Positions 16,996 through 25,560 of a stretch of DNA of 36,977 bases are shown here, piece by piece. The stretch lies in NCBI GenBank assembly GCA_964384025.1, contig CAYLJJ010000075.1, positions 1 to 36,977 of the forward strand. Reading direction: 5' to 3'. How positions within the stretch are numbered: position 1 is the stretch's first letter; every line of letters starts with the position of its first letter. A program made the translations under genes and the position numbers. This DNA is from CAYLJJ01 sp964384025 (GTDB lineage: Bacteria > Myxococcota_A > Bradymonadia > UBA7976 > UBA1532). A model generated the notes under the pieces. It was not told the DNA's origin, did no database searches, and saw nothing but the letters and a program-made list of their open reading frames with translations.

Positions 16996-18141
16996 TTAAG
17001 TTTGGAGCAGCCCCCGCGCTGACCGCCGTGGTGCATGAGGTGTAGGCTCCGCGTGGCCAAGGCGGAAGAGCATCTGTACCGTGTGACCAGCGGGGAGATT
17101 CAACGAGGATCTGAACGTCCGCTGTAGCGGGATCATATCCTCATACTCCTGGAGGATCTGACTCATCGGATGCATCGCCAGTCCCAGAGCTGTGGCCTGT
17201 AGGTTTAAGCGTTCGTAGACTCGCCCCACCAACACTTGATCCAAACGGCTGTTGCTCGTTGAGATGATCCATCCGTAGGCCATGGCAGACTCTGCTTGCG
17301 CAGTTGTAAGCTTGATCGTCTCCTCAATCCAGCTTGAGCCAAGCTCCTCTGCGGCCTCGCGCGAGCTGAACATCTCCACCATAAACCGCTTCATTCCGGT
17401 TAGACCCGCTTGGCCAAACCCAAAGCCGTCACGGTGCTTCTCCATCTCCTCATCGTTAAAGCGAAACATGCTGAGCGTCTCCATATCGCGCTGGCGACCA
17501 GAGCTCTCCACAATCATGGCCTTGATCATCATCTGAGCCAAAGCTTCTCGACGCTCAGGGCTGGTGTCGATCGTCAAGCTGAACGGACTTTGGCTGAAGA
17601 TGCTTTGGAGGATCTCTAACTCTGCTGGCTTCACTGCTTGATTGTCATACGCACGCTTGTTGGATCGGCGCGCCAAGATCTGGTTGAACAGAGGATCTCG
17701 GGCGACCTCGCTCTCCTTATGTAGGAGGATCGAGGCCACTGGCTTACGCTCCAACGCCGTGTTGCTGTATTGGCCCTGCGGGAAGGTGCGAATCTCCGCA
17801 CGATAGCCATGGTGTGGAGCCGCCAAGGCGAGGTTCTCAAGGAAGGTGCCCTGGCCAATGTGGATCTGTCGATAGGGTGGATCTGTCTCCGGCAGCAGGC
17901 GGTCTGGATCCACGTAGAGATCGAAGCTCAAGGGTCCGGTCAGCTCGATCAGCCAGGGCTGCTTGTTGTGAGGATTCGCCGCCAGGATGGCGTAGGAGAG
18001 CAGCGTCATGCGGATATCCTGCTCGCTCTTATCTGGACCGCGCCATCCCTCCAGAGCGCGTGGTGCTGGACCCCCACAACTGTCAAGGAGCAGGAGCCCA
18101 GAACCCGCCGCCATCACCTTGATGAACTCTCTTCGCTGCAT
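16996..18141 (-). CDS. Tat-exported nitroreductase-like (Acg family) protein
   Basis: 381 aa. The N-terminus MQRREFIKVMAAGSGLLLLDSC has a twin-arginine motif followed by a hydrophobic stretch; the Cys could be a lipidation site, although LDSC is a poor lipobox. The body resembles two-lobed nitroreductase-fold proteins of the Acg type: ILAANPHNKQPWLIEL (a motif typical of FMN-binding nitroreductases), ARRSNKRAYDNQAV and a C-terminal AYGWIIST with YERLNLQATALGLAMHPMSQ. Such proteins bind flavin or have lost activity; this cannot be decided here. ATG 18141 is preceded by GGAGG at short spacing. It follows the peroxiredoxin by 26 bp, suggesting a redox-linked pair in the same transcript. Confidence 0.7.
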   Translation of the reverse strand: MQRREFIKVMAAGSGLLLLDSCGGPAPRALEGWRGPDKSEQDIRMTLLSYAILAANPHNKQPWLIELTGPLSFDLYVDPDRLLPETDPPYRQIHIGQGTFLENLALAAPHHGYRAEIRTFPQGQYSNTALERKPVASILLHKESEVARDPLFNQILARRSNKRAYDNQAVKPAELEILQSIFSQSPFSLTIDTSPERREALAQMMIKAMIVESSGRQRDMETLSMFRFNDEEMEKHRDGFGFGQAGLTGMKRFMVEMFSSREAAEELGSSWIEETIKLTTAQAESAMAYGWIISTSNSRLDQVLVGRVYERLNLQATALGLAMHPMSQILQEYEDMIPLQRTFRSSLNLPAGHTVQMLFRLGHAEPTPHAPRRSARGLLQT

Positions 18142-18167
18142 GGCACCTCCATTTTTGTTTGAGAAGC

Positions 18168-18644
18168 CTAAAGCTCTGAGCTTAAGGCTGCCAAGACACG
18201 TTCAGGGTGCCCCATCACCTCTACCTGCCGAAAGATCCGCTTTAAAACTCCATCTTGTAGCAGCAGGGTGCTGCGAGCGACCCCCTGGAAACGCTGCCCC
18301 ATCTCCTCTTGAAGGCCCCAGAAACCGCAAGCTTCAGCCAGCTGATGATCTACATCAGCCAGAAGAGAGAAGGGGAGACCAAACTTCTCCTTGAAGCTTT
18401 GGTGGCTCTCTACAGAGTCAGGGCTGATCCCCCAGATCCGCGCGCCCCACTCCTCAAAAGCTGAGTTCGCCTCACGAAAGCCGCAAGCCTCTTTGATACA
18501 TCCGGGGGTCTCATCTCGGGGGTAGAAGTAGAGGACCACCCAACCCTTAGAGAGCTGAGCTTCGCTGATCCAGCGCCCTTGATCATCTTGAAGAGAGAAG
18601 GAGGGCAGTTGCTCCCCCTCCTGGAGCGTTCGCCTGCTCCTCAT
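18168..18644 (-). CDS. bcp: Bcp/PrxQ-type peroxiredoxin
   Basis: 158 aa, the usual Bcp size. It is a thiol peroxidase reducing hydrogen and organic peroxides. Seen: thioredoxin fold with YFYPRDETPGCIKEACGFRE, containing the peroxidatic Cys (TPGC) and a resolving Cys five residues later, as in atypical 2-Cys PrxQ; GISPDSVESHQSFKEKFGLPFSLLAD; and the catalytic Arg region VARSTLLL. ATG 18644 overlaps the stop of the upstream 670-aa protein by 4 nt (ATGA). It is presumably cytoplasmic, since no signal peptide is present. Confidence 0.92.
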   Translation of the reverse strand: MRSRRTLQEGEQLPSFSLQDDQGRWISEAQLSKGWVVLYFYPRDETPGCIKEACGFREANSAFEEWGARIWGISPDSVESHQSFKEKFGLPFSLLADVDHQLAEACGFWGLQEEMGQRFQGVARSTLLLQDGVLKRIFRQVEVMGHPERVLAALSSEL

Positions 18645-20653
18645 GGCTCTCCTCCTGGGTGGCCCTGCTCCTCAAGTGCCTCCTTGAGATCTTCGGGGCG
18701 GATCATCAGACCCTGGGCTTCCATCGCTCCCAGAAGCTTGGCGGCGGCGAGGAAGCGTTGAGAGCCGGTCCTGCCCAACAGCTCTAAAGCAGGGCCAAAG
18801 CGCTGCACTTTGCTGAGGGCGAGGAGCAGATCATAGAAAAAATCGGGGTGCTCACCTTGCTCCTCTAAGTGAGCGAGGAGCTGCTCCTCTCCGAGATGTT
18901 GAACCGCCAGAGGGATGCAGGCGCCCATCACCTGCATCTTCTCCTCAAGAAAAGCGGGGTTTCCTGGATCCTGTAAGCTGTTTAAGAGATCTTCAACCGC
19001 TCTCCAAGCACCCTCATCGATGAGCTGCTCCAAAACCTGAATCTTCGCTTGGCTGCCGATCAGCTCTGGAAACTCATCCTCCCCTTCTCCTACAACATCA
19101 TCGGCCCTCTTGGGGAAGAGATCAGGGATCTCCTGAGCCAACTCAATGGCCTCTTCCCTATGATCGTTTTGGAGGAGGGTCTCACAGAGCCTCACGCTGG
19201 CCTCTGCTTGGCAGCGCTCTTTAGAGATCATCTGAATCACCTCTACCGCCAACTCAGGCTGCTTCTCTGCCAGGAGATCTGCCAGCCCCTCTAACTTCTC
19301 TGCGATCATCTCTAAGCGCTCCTGCTCCGAATTGTTCTCCTCCCCTTCAGCGCTGTCTTGCTCCTGCTGATCCAGCTCTTCATCAGAGAAGTCTGCTTCA
19401 GAGATAGCTTGAGCGAGTTCGGGCAGCTCTTCAGCAGCCCCCCATTCGACCATCTCCTCGGCCAACACCTCTAAGGCATCCAGCAGCTCATCTAAAGGGA
19501 GACCCTGTTGCTGAATAAAGCTTATCTCCAAGGACCAAGCTCGAAGGCGCCGAGCTGGGCTTGGTTTCTCACCGCGAGTTTGGTTTAACCCAGCCTTAAG
19601 GCCCACCCTGAGGCTCTCTTCAGCTTTTCCAAACTCTCCCTGGCGATATTGAGTGAGGGCGAAGAGCAGCAGGTCCTCTCCTTGAGGGTATTTAGGCCCT
19701 TTGGCTTCCAGGAGCGCAGCCCAGAGGGGCAGTTTTGGAGGGTCGGCTCTCTTTTGAGGCTTCTTCTTGACCCTGAAGACTCTCTTTAAGCTCCCCTTTG
19801 GGCTGCGTTTCTCCAAAGCTTCTAACAACTCCTTCTGCCCCAAATTTTTATAGGTTTGAGCCAAGAGCCGATACAGCTCGATCTGATAGCCCTCATCTTG
19901 CTGAGCGACCAAACTCCAGAGCGCTGCAGTCTGAGGACCTGGTTCAGCGCCCGCTGCGAGAGCCATCAGATGGGCTCTGAGGCCCTGTTGGCGGAGGCTC
20001 TTGCTCTTAAGCCCCTTGAGGATCAGGAGAGCGCTCCCGTGCTCTCCTATCTGCATAAAGCTGCTCATCAGGAGCAAACGTGCCCGCTCAGCTTCGGCTC
20101 GGGGCAGCTTCTGGGTCGACTTCAACGCCTGCTCCAAGAGCAAACAACGCTGTCGATGAACACCAACGGAGCTGATTTTGGGGAGCAGTCGATTCAAGAT
20201 CGAGGCGAGGAACTGTACCGGAGCCTTTTTAAGGATCTGTGAGAGGGTGTCTAGGTTTCTATGCTCGATAGCGCGCTCCATATACCCCAGGAGAAAAGCG
20301 CCTTCTCCTCTGAGAGCCCAGCGCATCGCCAGGGGATCTTGAAAACCACGGGCTTGGGCGATCTGCTCGGCAGCGCGGCGCTGTAGAGCCCCCTTTAGCT
20401 CCCCCCAACGAGCCTCTGCCTCAGCCTGAAGGCCCATCTCAAGGGCCGCCGAGATCCAGCGCAGTTTGTGTTCAGGGCGATAGATCAAGCCTTTGGTTTC
20501 CTTTAAGAGTCGCTTGTCTCTTCGCTCGGTGGCCAGCGCAAGGAGGGGGATCAAGCGCTCTTGAGCGGGGAGTTCTTGGAGGATGGGGAGGAGCGCATCA
20601 AGGGGCCGGAGAGGCTCAGCAGCGAGGAGCAGACCGAGGAGAAGGAGAGGCAT
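18641..20653 (-). CDS. Hypothetical exported helical-repeat protein
   Basis: 670 aa from ATG 20653. The frame extends seven codons further to a TTG (20674); neither start has a convincing ribosome-binding site. The N-terminus is hydrophobic (MPLLLLGLLLAAEP) and reads as a signal peptide or anchor. The rest is almost entirely alpha-helical, rich in Leu, Ala and Glu, with degenerate TPR/HEAT-like periodicity (for example ALTQYRQGEFGKAEESLRVGL) and an acidic stretch (EEDQ-rich, near residues 425-445). No catalytic motif was found. It begins the long minus-strand run and is translationally coupled to bcp. It is divergent from plsY, with about 83 bp between start codons. Probably a periplasmic scaffold (inference). 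Confidence 0.65.
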   Translation of the reverse strand: MPLLLLGLLLAAEPLRPLDALLPILQELPAQERLIPLLALATERRDKRLLKETKGLIYRPEHKLRWISAALEMGLQAEAEARWGELKGALQRRAAEQIAQARGFQDPLAMRWALRGEGAFLLGYMERAIEHRNLDTLSQILKKAPVQFLASILNRLLPKISSVGVHRQRCLLLEQALKSTQKLPRAEAERARLLLMSSFMQIGEHGSALLILKGLKSKSLRQQGLRAHLMALAAGAEPGPQTAALWSLVAQQDEGYQIELYRLLAQTYKNLGQKELLEALEKRSPKGSLKRVFRVKKKPQKRADPPKLPLWAALLEAKGPKYPQGEDLLLFALTQYRQGEFGKAEESLRVGLKAGLNQTRGEKPSPARRLRAWSLEISFIQQQGLPLDELLDALEVLAEEMVEWGAAEELPELAQAISEADFSDEELDQQEQDSAEGEENNSEQERLEMIAEKLEGLADLLAEKQPELAVEVIQMISKERCQAEASVRLCETLLQNDHREEAIELAQEIPDLFPKRADDVVGEGEDEFPELIGSQAKIQVLEQLIDEGAWRAVEDLLNSLQDPGNPAFLEEKMQVMGACIPLAVQHLGEEQLLAHLEEQGEHPDFFYDLLLALSKVQRFGPALELLGRTGSQRFLAAAKLLGAMEAQGLMIRPEDLKEALEEQGHPGGEP

Positions 20654-20736
20654 GATCAGCACCAAGAGAAGCAAAAAAACTGCATATCCCGTTGAGACCC
20701 TGTGATCAACGCCCCCCTTCAGGTAATCAGCCCAGC

Positions 20737-21366
20737 ATGAATATGCTCTTGCCTCTCCTTGGATACCTCTTTGGGAGCCTGCCCAGTGGGGTCATTTTAG
20801 GACGGATCCTGGGCCGAGATCCTCGTCAAGAGGGCAGCGGAAACCTGGGCGCCTCTAACGTTGGCCGAACCCTGGGGCGGCGTTGGGGCGTTTTGGTCCT
20901 GAGCCTTGACCTCCTCAAGGGCTGCCTTCCGGTTCTCTTGGCTCCCGATCCCCAACTGGCCGCTCTGACCGGCTTGGCCGCTGTCTTGGGCCATTGCTTC
21001 CCAGTCTGGCTGCGCTTTCGCGGGGGCAAGGGGGTGGCCACAAGCTTCGGGGTGATGCTGGCGTTGGCCCCAGTCATCGCCTTGTTAAGCGCCCTCAGCT
21101 GGGCCATGATCCTGATCCTCAGCCGAACTCCTACCTATAGCAGCCTCAGCACTGTCCTGCTCTTCCCCCTCCTCTCCTATCTGGACGGGCAACCCTTAGC
21201 CATCCTGACGATGACCCTTTTCCTCTCTGGACTGATCCTGCTTCGACACCGCAGCAACCTGATGCTCATCTGGCGCGGAGAGACTCGAACGCTGCGTCTC
21301 CCCCTGCGAAGGCAGCGTCTCAAGCCCAAGAAGAGCAAAGGAAAGCGGAAACGACCCCTGCGTTAG
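20737..21366 (+). CDS. plsY: Acyl-phosphate:glycerol-3-phosphate acyltransferase PlsY
   Basis: 209 aa. Inner-membrane enzyme transferring an acyl group from acyl-phosphate to glycerol 3-phosphate, the first phospholipid step. All three family motifs are visible: GSLPSGVILGRI with RQEGSGNLGASNVGR; GHCFPVWLRFRGGKGVATSFG; and LRHRSNLMLIWRGE. About five membrane helices. The C-terminus is strongly basic (LRRQRLKPKKSKGKRKRPLR). ATG 20737 was chosen because the sequence then begins directly with the first membrane helix; an in-frame ATG at 20692 would add 15 polar residues atypical of PlsY, and ATG 20743 is also possible. Its stop overlaps the stop of the convergent gene by 3-4 nt. Confidence 0.95.
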   Translation: MNMLLPLLGYLFGSLPSGVILGRILGRDPRQEGSGNLGASNVGRTLGRRWGVLVLSLDLLKGCLPVLLAPDPQLAALTGLAAVLGHCFPVWLRFRGGKGVATSFGVMLALAPVIALLSALSWAMILILSRTPTYSSLSTVLLFPLLSYLDGQPLAILTMTLFLSGLILLRHRSNLMLIWRGETRTLRLPLRRQRLKPKKSKGKRKRPLR

Positions 21367-22937
21367 AGATCCTCGTTGGGCAAGATCAACCTCAGGACCC
21401 CTGCCTCATCAGAGAGACCTTGAGCGATGCGCTGGGGTCCACGCCAGACCTCAGCGGCGACTCCTGAAACCCCCTCTCCTTCAGGGCTTCGGATCGGGAT
21501 CAGGAGGAGCGCTCCTGGAGGGATCTCCAGCTTGACGTTCTCTAAGCTGCCGATGAGAGGGACCGACAGCTCGCGCTGAGCGCTGGGGAGACCACTTTGT
21601 TGGGGAGGGCTGACGCTGAGGCGGTGTGTTCCTGGGTCAAGGCGTAGAGCAAAGCCCCCCTCAGCATCACTCTGCACCTCAACGCGCCTGGGTGGAGGGG
21701 GCTCCTCACTCTCCAGTTGAGGATCGCTGTAGGCGGCGTGGATCAACTCGCTCTGGACACGGGCTTCAGCGATGGGCTCTCCATCTGGACCCAAGACCTG
21801 AGCAAAGAGCGGGGTCTGTGTTGAGGGGATCAGCAAAAGCTCCTCCCCCTTACTGATCTCCACCCGTCGGCGAGTCAAGCGGGCTGGAGGTGGGGGTTCT
21901 AGATCGATGAGATACTCCCCCTCATAGAGCTTGACCTGAAAACGGCCTCCCTCTCCTGTGTGAGCGTTGGCGCAGAAATAACCATCTCCAATTGCTCCTC
22001 GAAAGCTCAACAAGGCTCCCTCGATCTCCTCTCCCTCCGCGCCCACTCGTCCTCGTAATTCAAAGAGGCTGCCAAAGTTTCCTAGATAGATCTCTACCTG
22101 GGGGAGGTTCACCTGAGGTTTAAGAGAGAGAGGCTGCTCCAGCTCAGGGAGAGGGTGCTCAGGATCTTGAGAGCGGACCCGTAAGAGCGCCTCCAGCTCC
22201 TGCTCCAAGGGCCAGAACTTTAACTGAAAGTGGCCTTCCCCATCTGTCGTCGCCTCGGTGCTGATGCGTCGTCCCCCTGGCTCAAAGAGGGCTATAGAGA
22301 GCCCTCGCTGAGGGATAGGCTTCTCAGGGCTGAGCCGCAACACACCCTTCAGCTCAGGCAGCTCTCCGAGGCTGGGCAGCTCAAAGAGGATGTTCTCTCC
22401 TGCAGGCACGGTCCAACCAATGAGCCTATAGGGAGGCAGAGACTCAGGCTCAAGGAGGACCGCGTAGCTGGGTGCGCGACGATCATTCCGAGGGGTGGGC
22501 CACCACTCAGCTAAGCTGATATAGAAGCGATCTTCCTCCATCGTTCCGCTCTGGAAGAGGAGAGGGGCGCTCTCTAAACCCCGCTCTGCTCGAGCTGTTA
22601 CCCGCGCGTTTACAGTTCTCCCCTGGTGAGAGACTCGCCCTCTGCGGCTCACCCAGGGCCAGAGAGCGAGGGCATCTAAGCGCAGCTCAGGCTCCCCCTC
22701 AAAATGAAAGCCTAGGATATCAGCAGAGGAGAGGGGCTGATCTGTGGGGGGCAGCAGCCGAAGATCAAAGCTCCACTCCGGCACTCCAGCGCCCAGGCAA
22801 GCCCCCTCCACACAGCGCAGACCTTGAGGGCACTCCTCCTCCTCTTGACAGCCTAGAGGTTCCTCACCTGAGGAGGAGTTGGGGCTCTCACCACAACTCC
22901 AGATGAGCGCAAAGAGGGTCAAGAGGAGCGTTCGCAT
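21363..22937 (-). CDS. Exported multi-domain protein with carboxypeptidase-regulatory-like beta modules
   Basis: 524 aa. N-terminal signal MRTLLLTLFALIWSC; the Cys may be lipidated although the lipobox is weak. A Cys-rich segment follows (about 29-48; CQEEEECPQGLRCVEGAC), of the kind common in deltaproteobacterial surface proteins. From about residue 195 there are about four beta modules resembling CarboxypepD_reg/SpaA-type folds, with phrases such as TTDGEGHFQLKF, AHTGEGGRFQVKLYEGEYLIDL and QSDAEGGFALRLDPGTHRLSV. No enzyme motif. ATG 22937 has GGAG 6 nt upstream and overlaps the end of the upstream lipoprotein gene by 19 bp, so they form a unit. Probably a cell-surface structural protein of unknown role. 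Confidence 0.7.
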   Translation of the reverse strand: MRTLLLTLFALIWSCGESPNSSSGEEPLGCQEEEECPQGLRCVEGACLGAGVPEWSFDLRLLPPTDQPLSSADILGFHFEGEPELRLDALALWPWVSRRGRVSHQGRTVNARVTARAERGLESAPLLFQSGTMEEDRFYISLAEWWPTPRNDRRAPSYAVLLEPESLPPYRLIGWTVPAGENILFELPSLGELPELKGVLRLSPEKPIPQRGLSIALFEPGGRRISTEATTDGEGHFQLKFWPLEQELEALLRVRSQDPEHPLPELEQPLSLKPQVNLPQVEIYLGNFGSLFELRGRVGAEGEEIEGALLSFRGAIGDGYFCANAHTGEGGRFQVKLYEGEYLIDLEPPPPARLTRRRVEISKGEELLLIPSTQTPLFAQVLGPDGEPIAEARVQSELIHAAYSDPQLESEEPPPPRRVEVQSDAEGGFALRLDPGTHRLSVSPPQQSGLPSAQRELSVPLIGSLENVKLEIPPGALLLIPIRSPEGEGVSGVAAEVWRGPQRIAQGLSDEAGVLRLILPNEDL

Positions 22938-23488
22938 ATCTGACTCCGGTTAAACTCCAGGAACCAGACGACGCGGATAAAGCGCGCGCTCGCTGGGAGG
23001 CTCTGGTTGGGTCGTGCGGCCTCAACCTCTTCATCTCGAGGAAGAAAGGGGCGATCAGCGACGATCACCTCAACACGTTGAAGGTCTCCCGTAAAGGAGG
23101 TCTCCTCACAGGGAAAGAGCACTAACTCCAAGCCCTCCTCTCCTCGATCTGGAGAGAGGCCCTGGGGCGGTCCCTCCTGAATGATGCGTGAGGCCACTGC
23201 AGACTCTGGGCTGTAGTTAAAAAACCAACGGTAGAAGAAACGATCTCCCTCATTAGGATCGCGGATGGGGCGTAGGTTGAGGCTCAGGGTGGGACCATCC
23301 TCTACCGGATCGTAGTGAATGAAGTTTCCAGGATCGGGCTGAATGCCACCTGAGAGGTAGAAGGGGGGATAGTTCTCCTCTTCGGGCTCTATTTCGATGG
23401 GCATCGGCAGAAGGCAGGCTTGTAGGGAGAGGCTGAGCAGCAGCAAGCTGCTGTAAAACCTCAGGATGGAGAGAGCATCACGGATCAT
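22919..23488 (-). CDS. Hypothetical lipoprotein
   Basis: 189 aa. Signal peptide with lipobox LQAC (SLLLLSLSLQAC, Cys about residue 25), then a Pro/Glu-rich linker and a beta-rich domain containing FYRWFFNYSPES and RVEVIVADRPFLPRDEE. No recognised family. No good Shine-Dalgarno precedes ATG 23488. It overlaps the following 524-aa exported protein by 19 bp, so the two are likely co-expressed and may form a surface pair (inference). Confidence 0.65.
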   Translation of the reverse strand: MIRDALSILRFYSSLLLLSLSLQACLLPMPIEIEPEEENYPPFYLSGGIQPDPGNFIHYDPVEDGPTLSLNLRPIRDPNEGDRFFYRWFFNYSPESAVASRIIQEGPPQGLSPDRGEEGLELVLFPCEETSFTGDLQRVEVIVADRPFLPRDEEVEAARPNQSLPASARFIRVVWFLEFNRSQICERSS

Positions 23489-23653
23489 AGGGAGAAGACT
23501 TTAACGCATCTCAGGGTTCAGCTACCAGCAGAGCAGTGAGGGATCTCAACGTCGGTGCTCGGTCTCTAAAGGAGCCAATCACGATCGTTCTGCCTTTAAA
23601 ACCTGTTTGCTTGTCTGTTCCAAAAATCCAGCATACCTTCAAGTTCCCATATA

Positions 23654-23675
23654 GACTCAGGGTTGTCCTTGAGTC
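23654..23675 (+). promoter_or_regulatory. Hairpin in the 5' leader of the symporter gene
   Basis: GACTCAGGG, loop TTGT, CCTTGAGTC gives a 9-bp stem with one G-U pair. It ends 33 nt before the chosen ATG (23709) and could affect transcript stability or translation. No U-tract follows, so it is not a standard terminator. Confidence 0.4.
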
Positions 23676-23708
23676 AGAAGCATGTCGATCCAAAAGAGAG
23701 GAGATTCT

Positions 23709-24959
23709 ATGGGAACAGAGAACAAGAGGCGCTTTAAAATGCCGGGCTTGGCCGCCCAGATTTTTATCGGGATGTTCCTAGGGGCCATCTTTGGTTATCT
23801 CTTCAAGGATCTGACCCTCTCTTTTGCGCCCTACATCGGTGATCTCTTTATCCGCCTGCTCAAGATGTTGATCGTGCCCCTCGTCTTTGCCTCGATGGTG
23901 GTAGGCATCGGCAGCGTGGGAGATATCAGGAGCATCGGTAAGATCGGGAGTAAGACCATCGCCTATTTTATGGGCTCCACCGTCATCGCGGTCTTTATCG
24001 GTTTGGTATTGGTGCAGATCTCTCAGCCTGGTGTGGGCACCACCATCAGCTTGAGCGAGACCGCCACGCTGAACGCCAAAGCTCCCGCCTCTTTGGTTCA
24101 GACCTTGGTTAACATCGTCCCCACCAATATCGTCGATGCCCTTGGGCGGGGAGAGATGCTCTCAGTGATCCTCTTCTCTTTACTGGTGGGCGCGGCCATC
24201 ACCACTTTTGGGGAGCAGTGCAAGCCCCTCTACACTCTCTTCGATAACCTCAACAACGTGATGATGAAGATCACCGAGTGGGTCATGGCTCTGGCCCCCT
24301 ACGGAGTCTTCGCGCTGATCGCCTCCACGATGGCTGAGTCTGGCGTGGATGCCTTCAAGCCTCTTGCCGTCTATATCGCTACCATCATGGTGGGCCTTGT
24401 CATCCACGCTCTGCTTGTTATCCCCCTCATCACTTGGATCCTCGGGAAATACTCTCCTCTGAAGCTGCTTAAGGATATGGTCTCAGCTTTGGCTACGGTC
24501 TTCTCTACCGCCAGCAGCTCTGCCACCATGCCGATCACCATGGACTGCTTGATGAAGAACAGCGGGGTCTCCAAACGAGTCGTCGGCTTCTTTATCCCTC
24601 TGGGCACCACCATGAATATGAATGGCACCGCCCTCTACCAGGGAGTGGCAGTGATTTTCTTCGCTCAGATTTACGGTATCGATCTCTCCCTTGCTCATCA
24701 GGTGATGATCATCGTCACCGCGACTCTGGCTGCGGTGGCCGCTGCGGGGATCCCCAGCGCTGGCTTTGTAACCATGATCATCATCATGAACGCCGTCAAT
24801 GTGCCGATTGAGGGCATCGGCTTCATCTTAGGAGTTGATCGTCTCTTGGATATGTTCCGCTCCTCTGTCAATGTCTGGAGCAATGCAGCGGGCGCTGTAG
24901 TTGTCGCTCACCTGGAAGGAGAGGAGCTGGCTTCTGGTGCTACAGAACTTCAAAGCTAA
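23709..24959 (+). CDS. Dicarboxylate/amino acid:cation symporter (SLC1/DAACS family)
   Basis: 416 aa. Inner-membrane secondary transporter for dicarboxylates or acidic/neutral amino acids driven by Na+ or H+. Seen: N-terminal helices (GLAAQIFIGMFLGAIFGYL), the Ser-rich hairpin loop VFSTASSSATMPITM, TM7 motif TMNMNGTALY (the Asp of the usual NMDGT is Asn), second hairpin loop AAAGIPSAGFV, and TM8 signature VDRLLDMFRSSVNVWSNA. ATG 23709 was preferred over ATG 23682 because GGAG lies 5 nt upstream of it. Monocistronic; it is followed by a 600-bp gene-free stretch. Substrate is not decidable: the canonical substrate-selecting Arg of TM8 appears to be replaced within the NVWSNAAGAVV segment. Confidence 0.9.
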   Translation: MGTENKRRFKMPGLAAQIFIGMFLGAIFGYLFKDLTLSFAPYIGDLFIRLLKMLIVPLVFASMVVGIGSVGDIRSIGKIGSKTIAYFMGSTVIAVFIGLVLVQISQPGVGTTISLSETATLNAKAPASLVQTLVNIVPTNIVDALGRGEMLSVILFSLLVGAAITTFGEQCKPLYTLFDNLNNVMMKITEWVMALAPYGVFALIASTMAESGVDAFKPLAVYIATIMVGLVIHALLVIPLITWILGKYSPLKLLKDMVSALATVFSTASSSATMPITMDCLMKNSGVSKRVVGFFIPLGTTMNMNGTALYQGVAVIFFAQIYGIDLSLAHQVMIIVTATLAAVAAAGIPSAGFVTMIIIMNAVNVPIEGIGFILGVDRLLDMFRSSVNVWSNAAGAVVVAHLEGEELASGATELQS

Positions 24960-25003
24960 GCGCTGAGGCGCTCTTAGATCCATGAAGTGACCCACGCTTC
25001 CGC

Positions 25004-25076
25004 TCTGAGTCCACCGGGTTTGCTGGTTGATTCCATTCTAAGGGGTTGCATCCAATCATAGATGTGGCAACGAACC
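25004..25076 (+). repeat. Repeat copy 1, solitary direct copy of the element end
   Basis: It starts TCTGAGTCCACCGGGTTTG and contains ATTCTAAGGGGTT. Aligned by eye to 25130-25200 it matches about 83% (about 11 mismatches, mostly transitions, and one 1-nt gap). It is in the same orientation, 126 bp upstream of copy 2. Confidence 0.8.
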
Positions 25077-25129
25077 TGAGGTTTAACTAGTTCTCCAATG
25101 TACACTTGAGCATTTCAGGGTGGCATGGT

Positions 25130-25444
25130 TCTGAGTCCGCCGGATTTGGTAGTTGATTCATTCTAAGGGGTTACGTCCACTCATGGATGCAGCAACGAGC
25201 AAATTCTGTTGCCAATTCTCGTGGTATGAGAAGCCATTGATATCTTGAAAGGGCGAGACTCAGAAACTTTGGACTGACCCTGCGCCGCTTTCTCTAACTC
25301 TAATGATCGGCGTTGGCGCACAAAAATCTGCTATCACGGGGTTTGCCAAGGTTTCTCATATCATGAAAATTGGCTGCGAAGCTTGCTCATTGAGCTGGCG
25401 TAAGCTACGAGAATGATTCAACCAATAAATCCGGTGGGCTCAGA
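25130..25444. mobile_element. Candidate MITE-like element with long imperfect terminal inverted repeats
   Basis: The left end (from 25130, TCTGAGTCCGCCGGATTTGG) and the right end (reverse complement from 25444, TCTGAGCCCACCGGATTTAT) are inverted copies. Similarity continues inward with gaps for about 100 bp, ending in GGTATGAGAAGCC on the left and GATATGAGAAACC on the right. The core of about 115 bp shows no coding frame. A 3-bp direct repeat GGT flanks the structure (25127-25129 and 25445-25447), which could be a target duplication or chance. No transposase is nearby. A structured RNA or old IS remnant are alternatives. Confidence 0.55.
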
Positions 25445-25560
25445 GGTAAACAGGCAACCAGGGATCTTGAAATAGAGATGCTCTCCAAACTCTTTATAGT
25501 GAAGATCACTGAGATTTGTTCAGCTCCTGAGAAACAAAACTCTAAGCGCAGAGAGAGACG

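Larger units (their letters stand above)
24960..25560. other. 601-bp gene-free spacer with repeat structures
   Basis: The stretch is more AT-rich than its neighbours and has no credible gene. It begins with a weak 5-bp hairpin just after the symporter stop (AGCGC-TGAG-GCGCT, 24959-24972, no U-tract). It then holds two direct copies and one inverted copy of a repeat of up to 72 bp (see separate entries). Ahead of the phosphoesterase gene a TATAGT box lies at 25495-25500, with TTGAAA at 25467-25472 too far away (22 nt) to be a convincing -35. Confidence 0.6.

Noticed and set aside
24959..24972. Rho-independent terminator after the symporter gene
   Set aside because: Only a 5-bp stem and no U-tract, so it does not meet a terminator standard.
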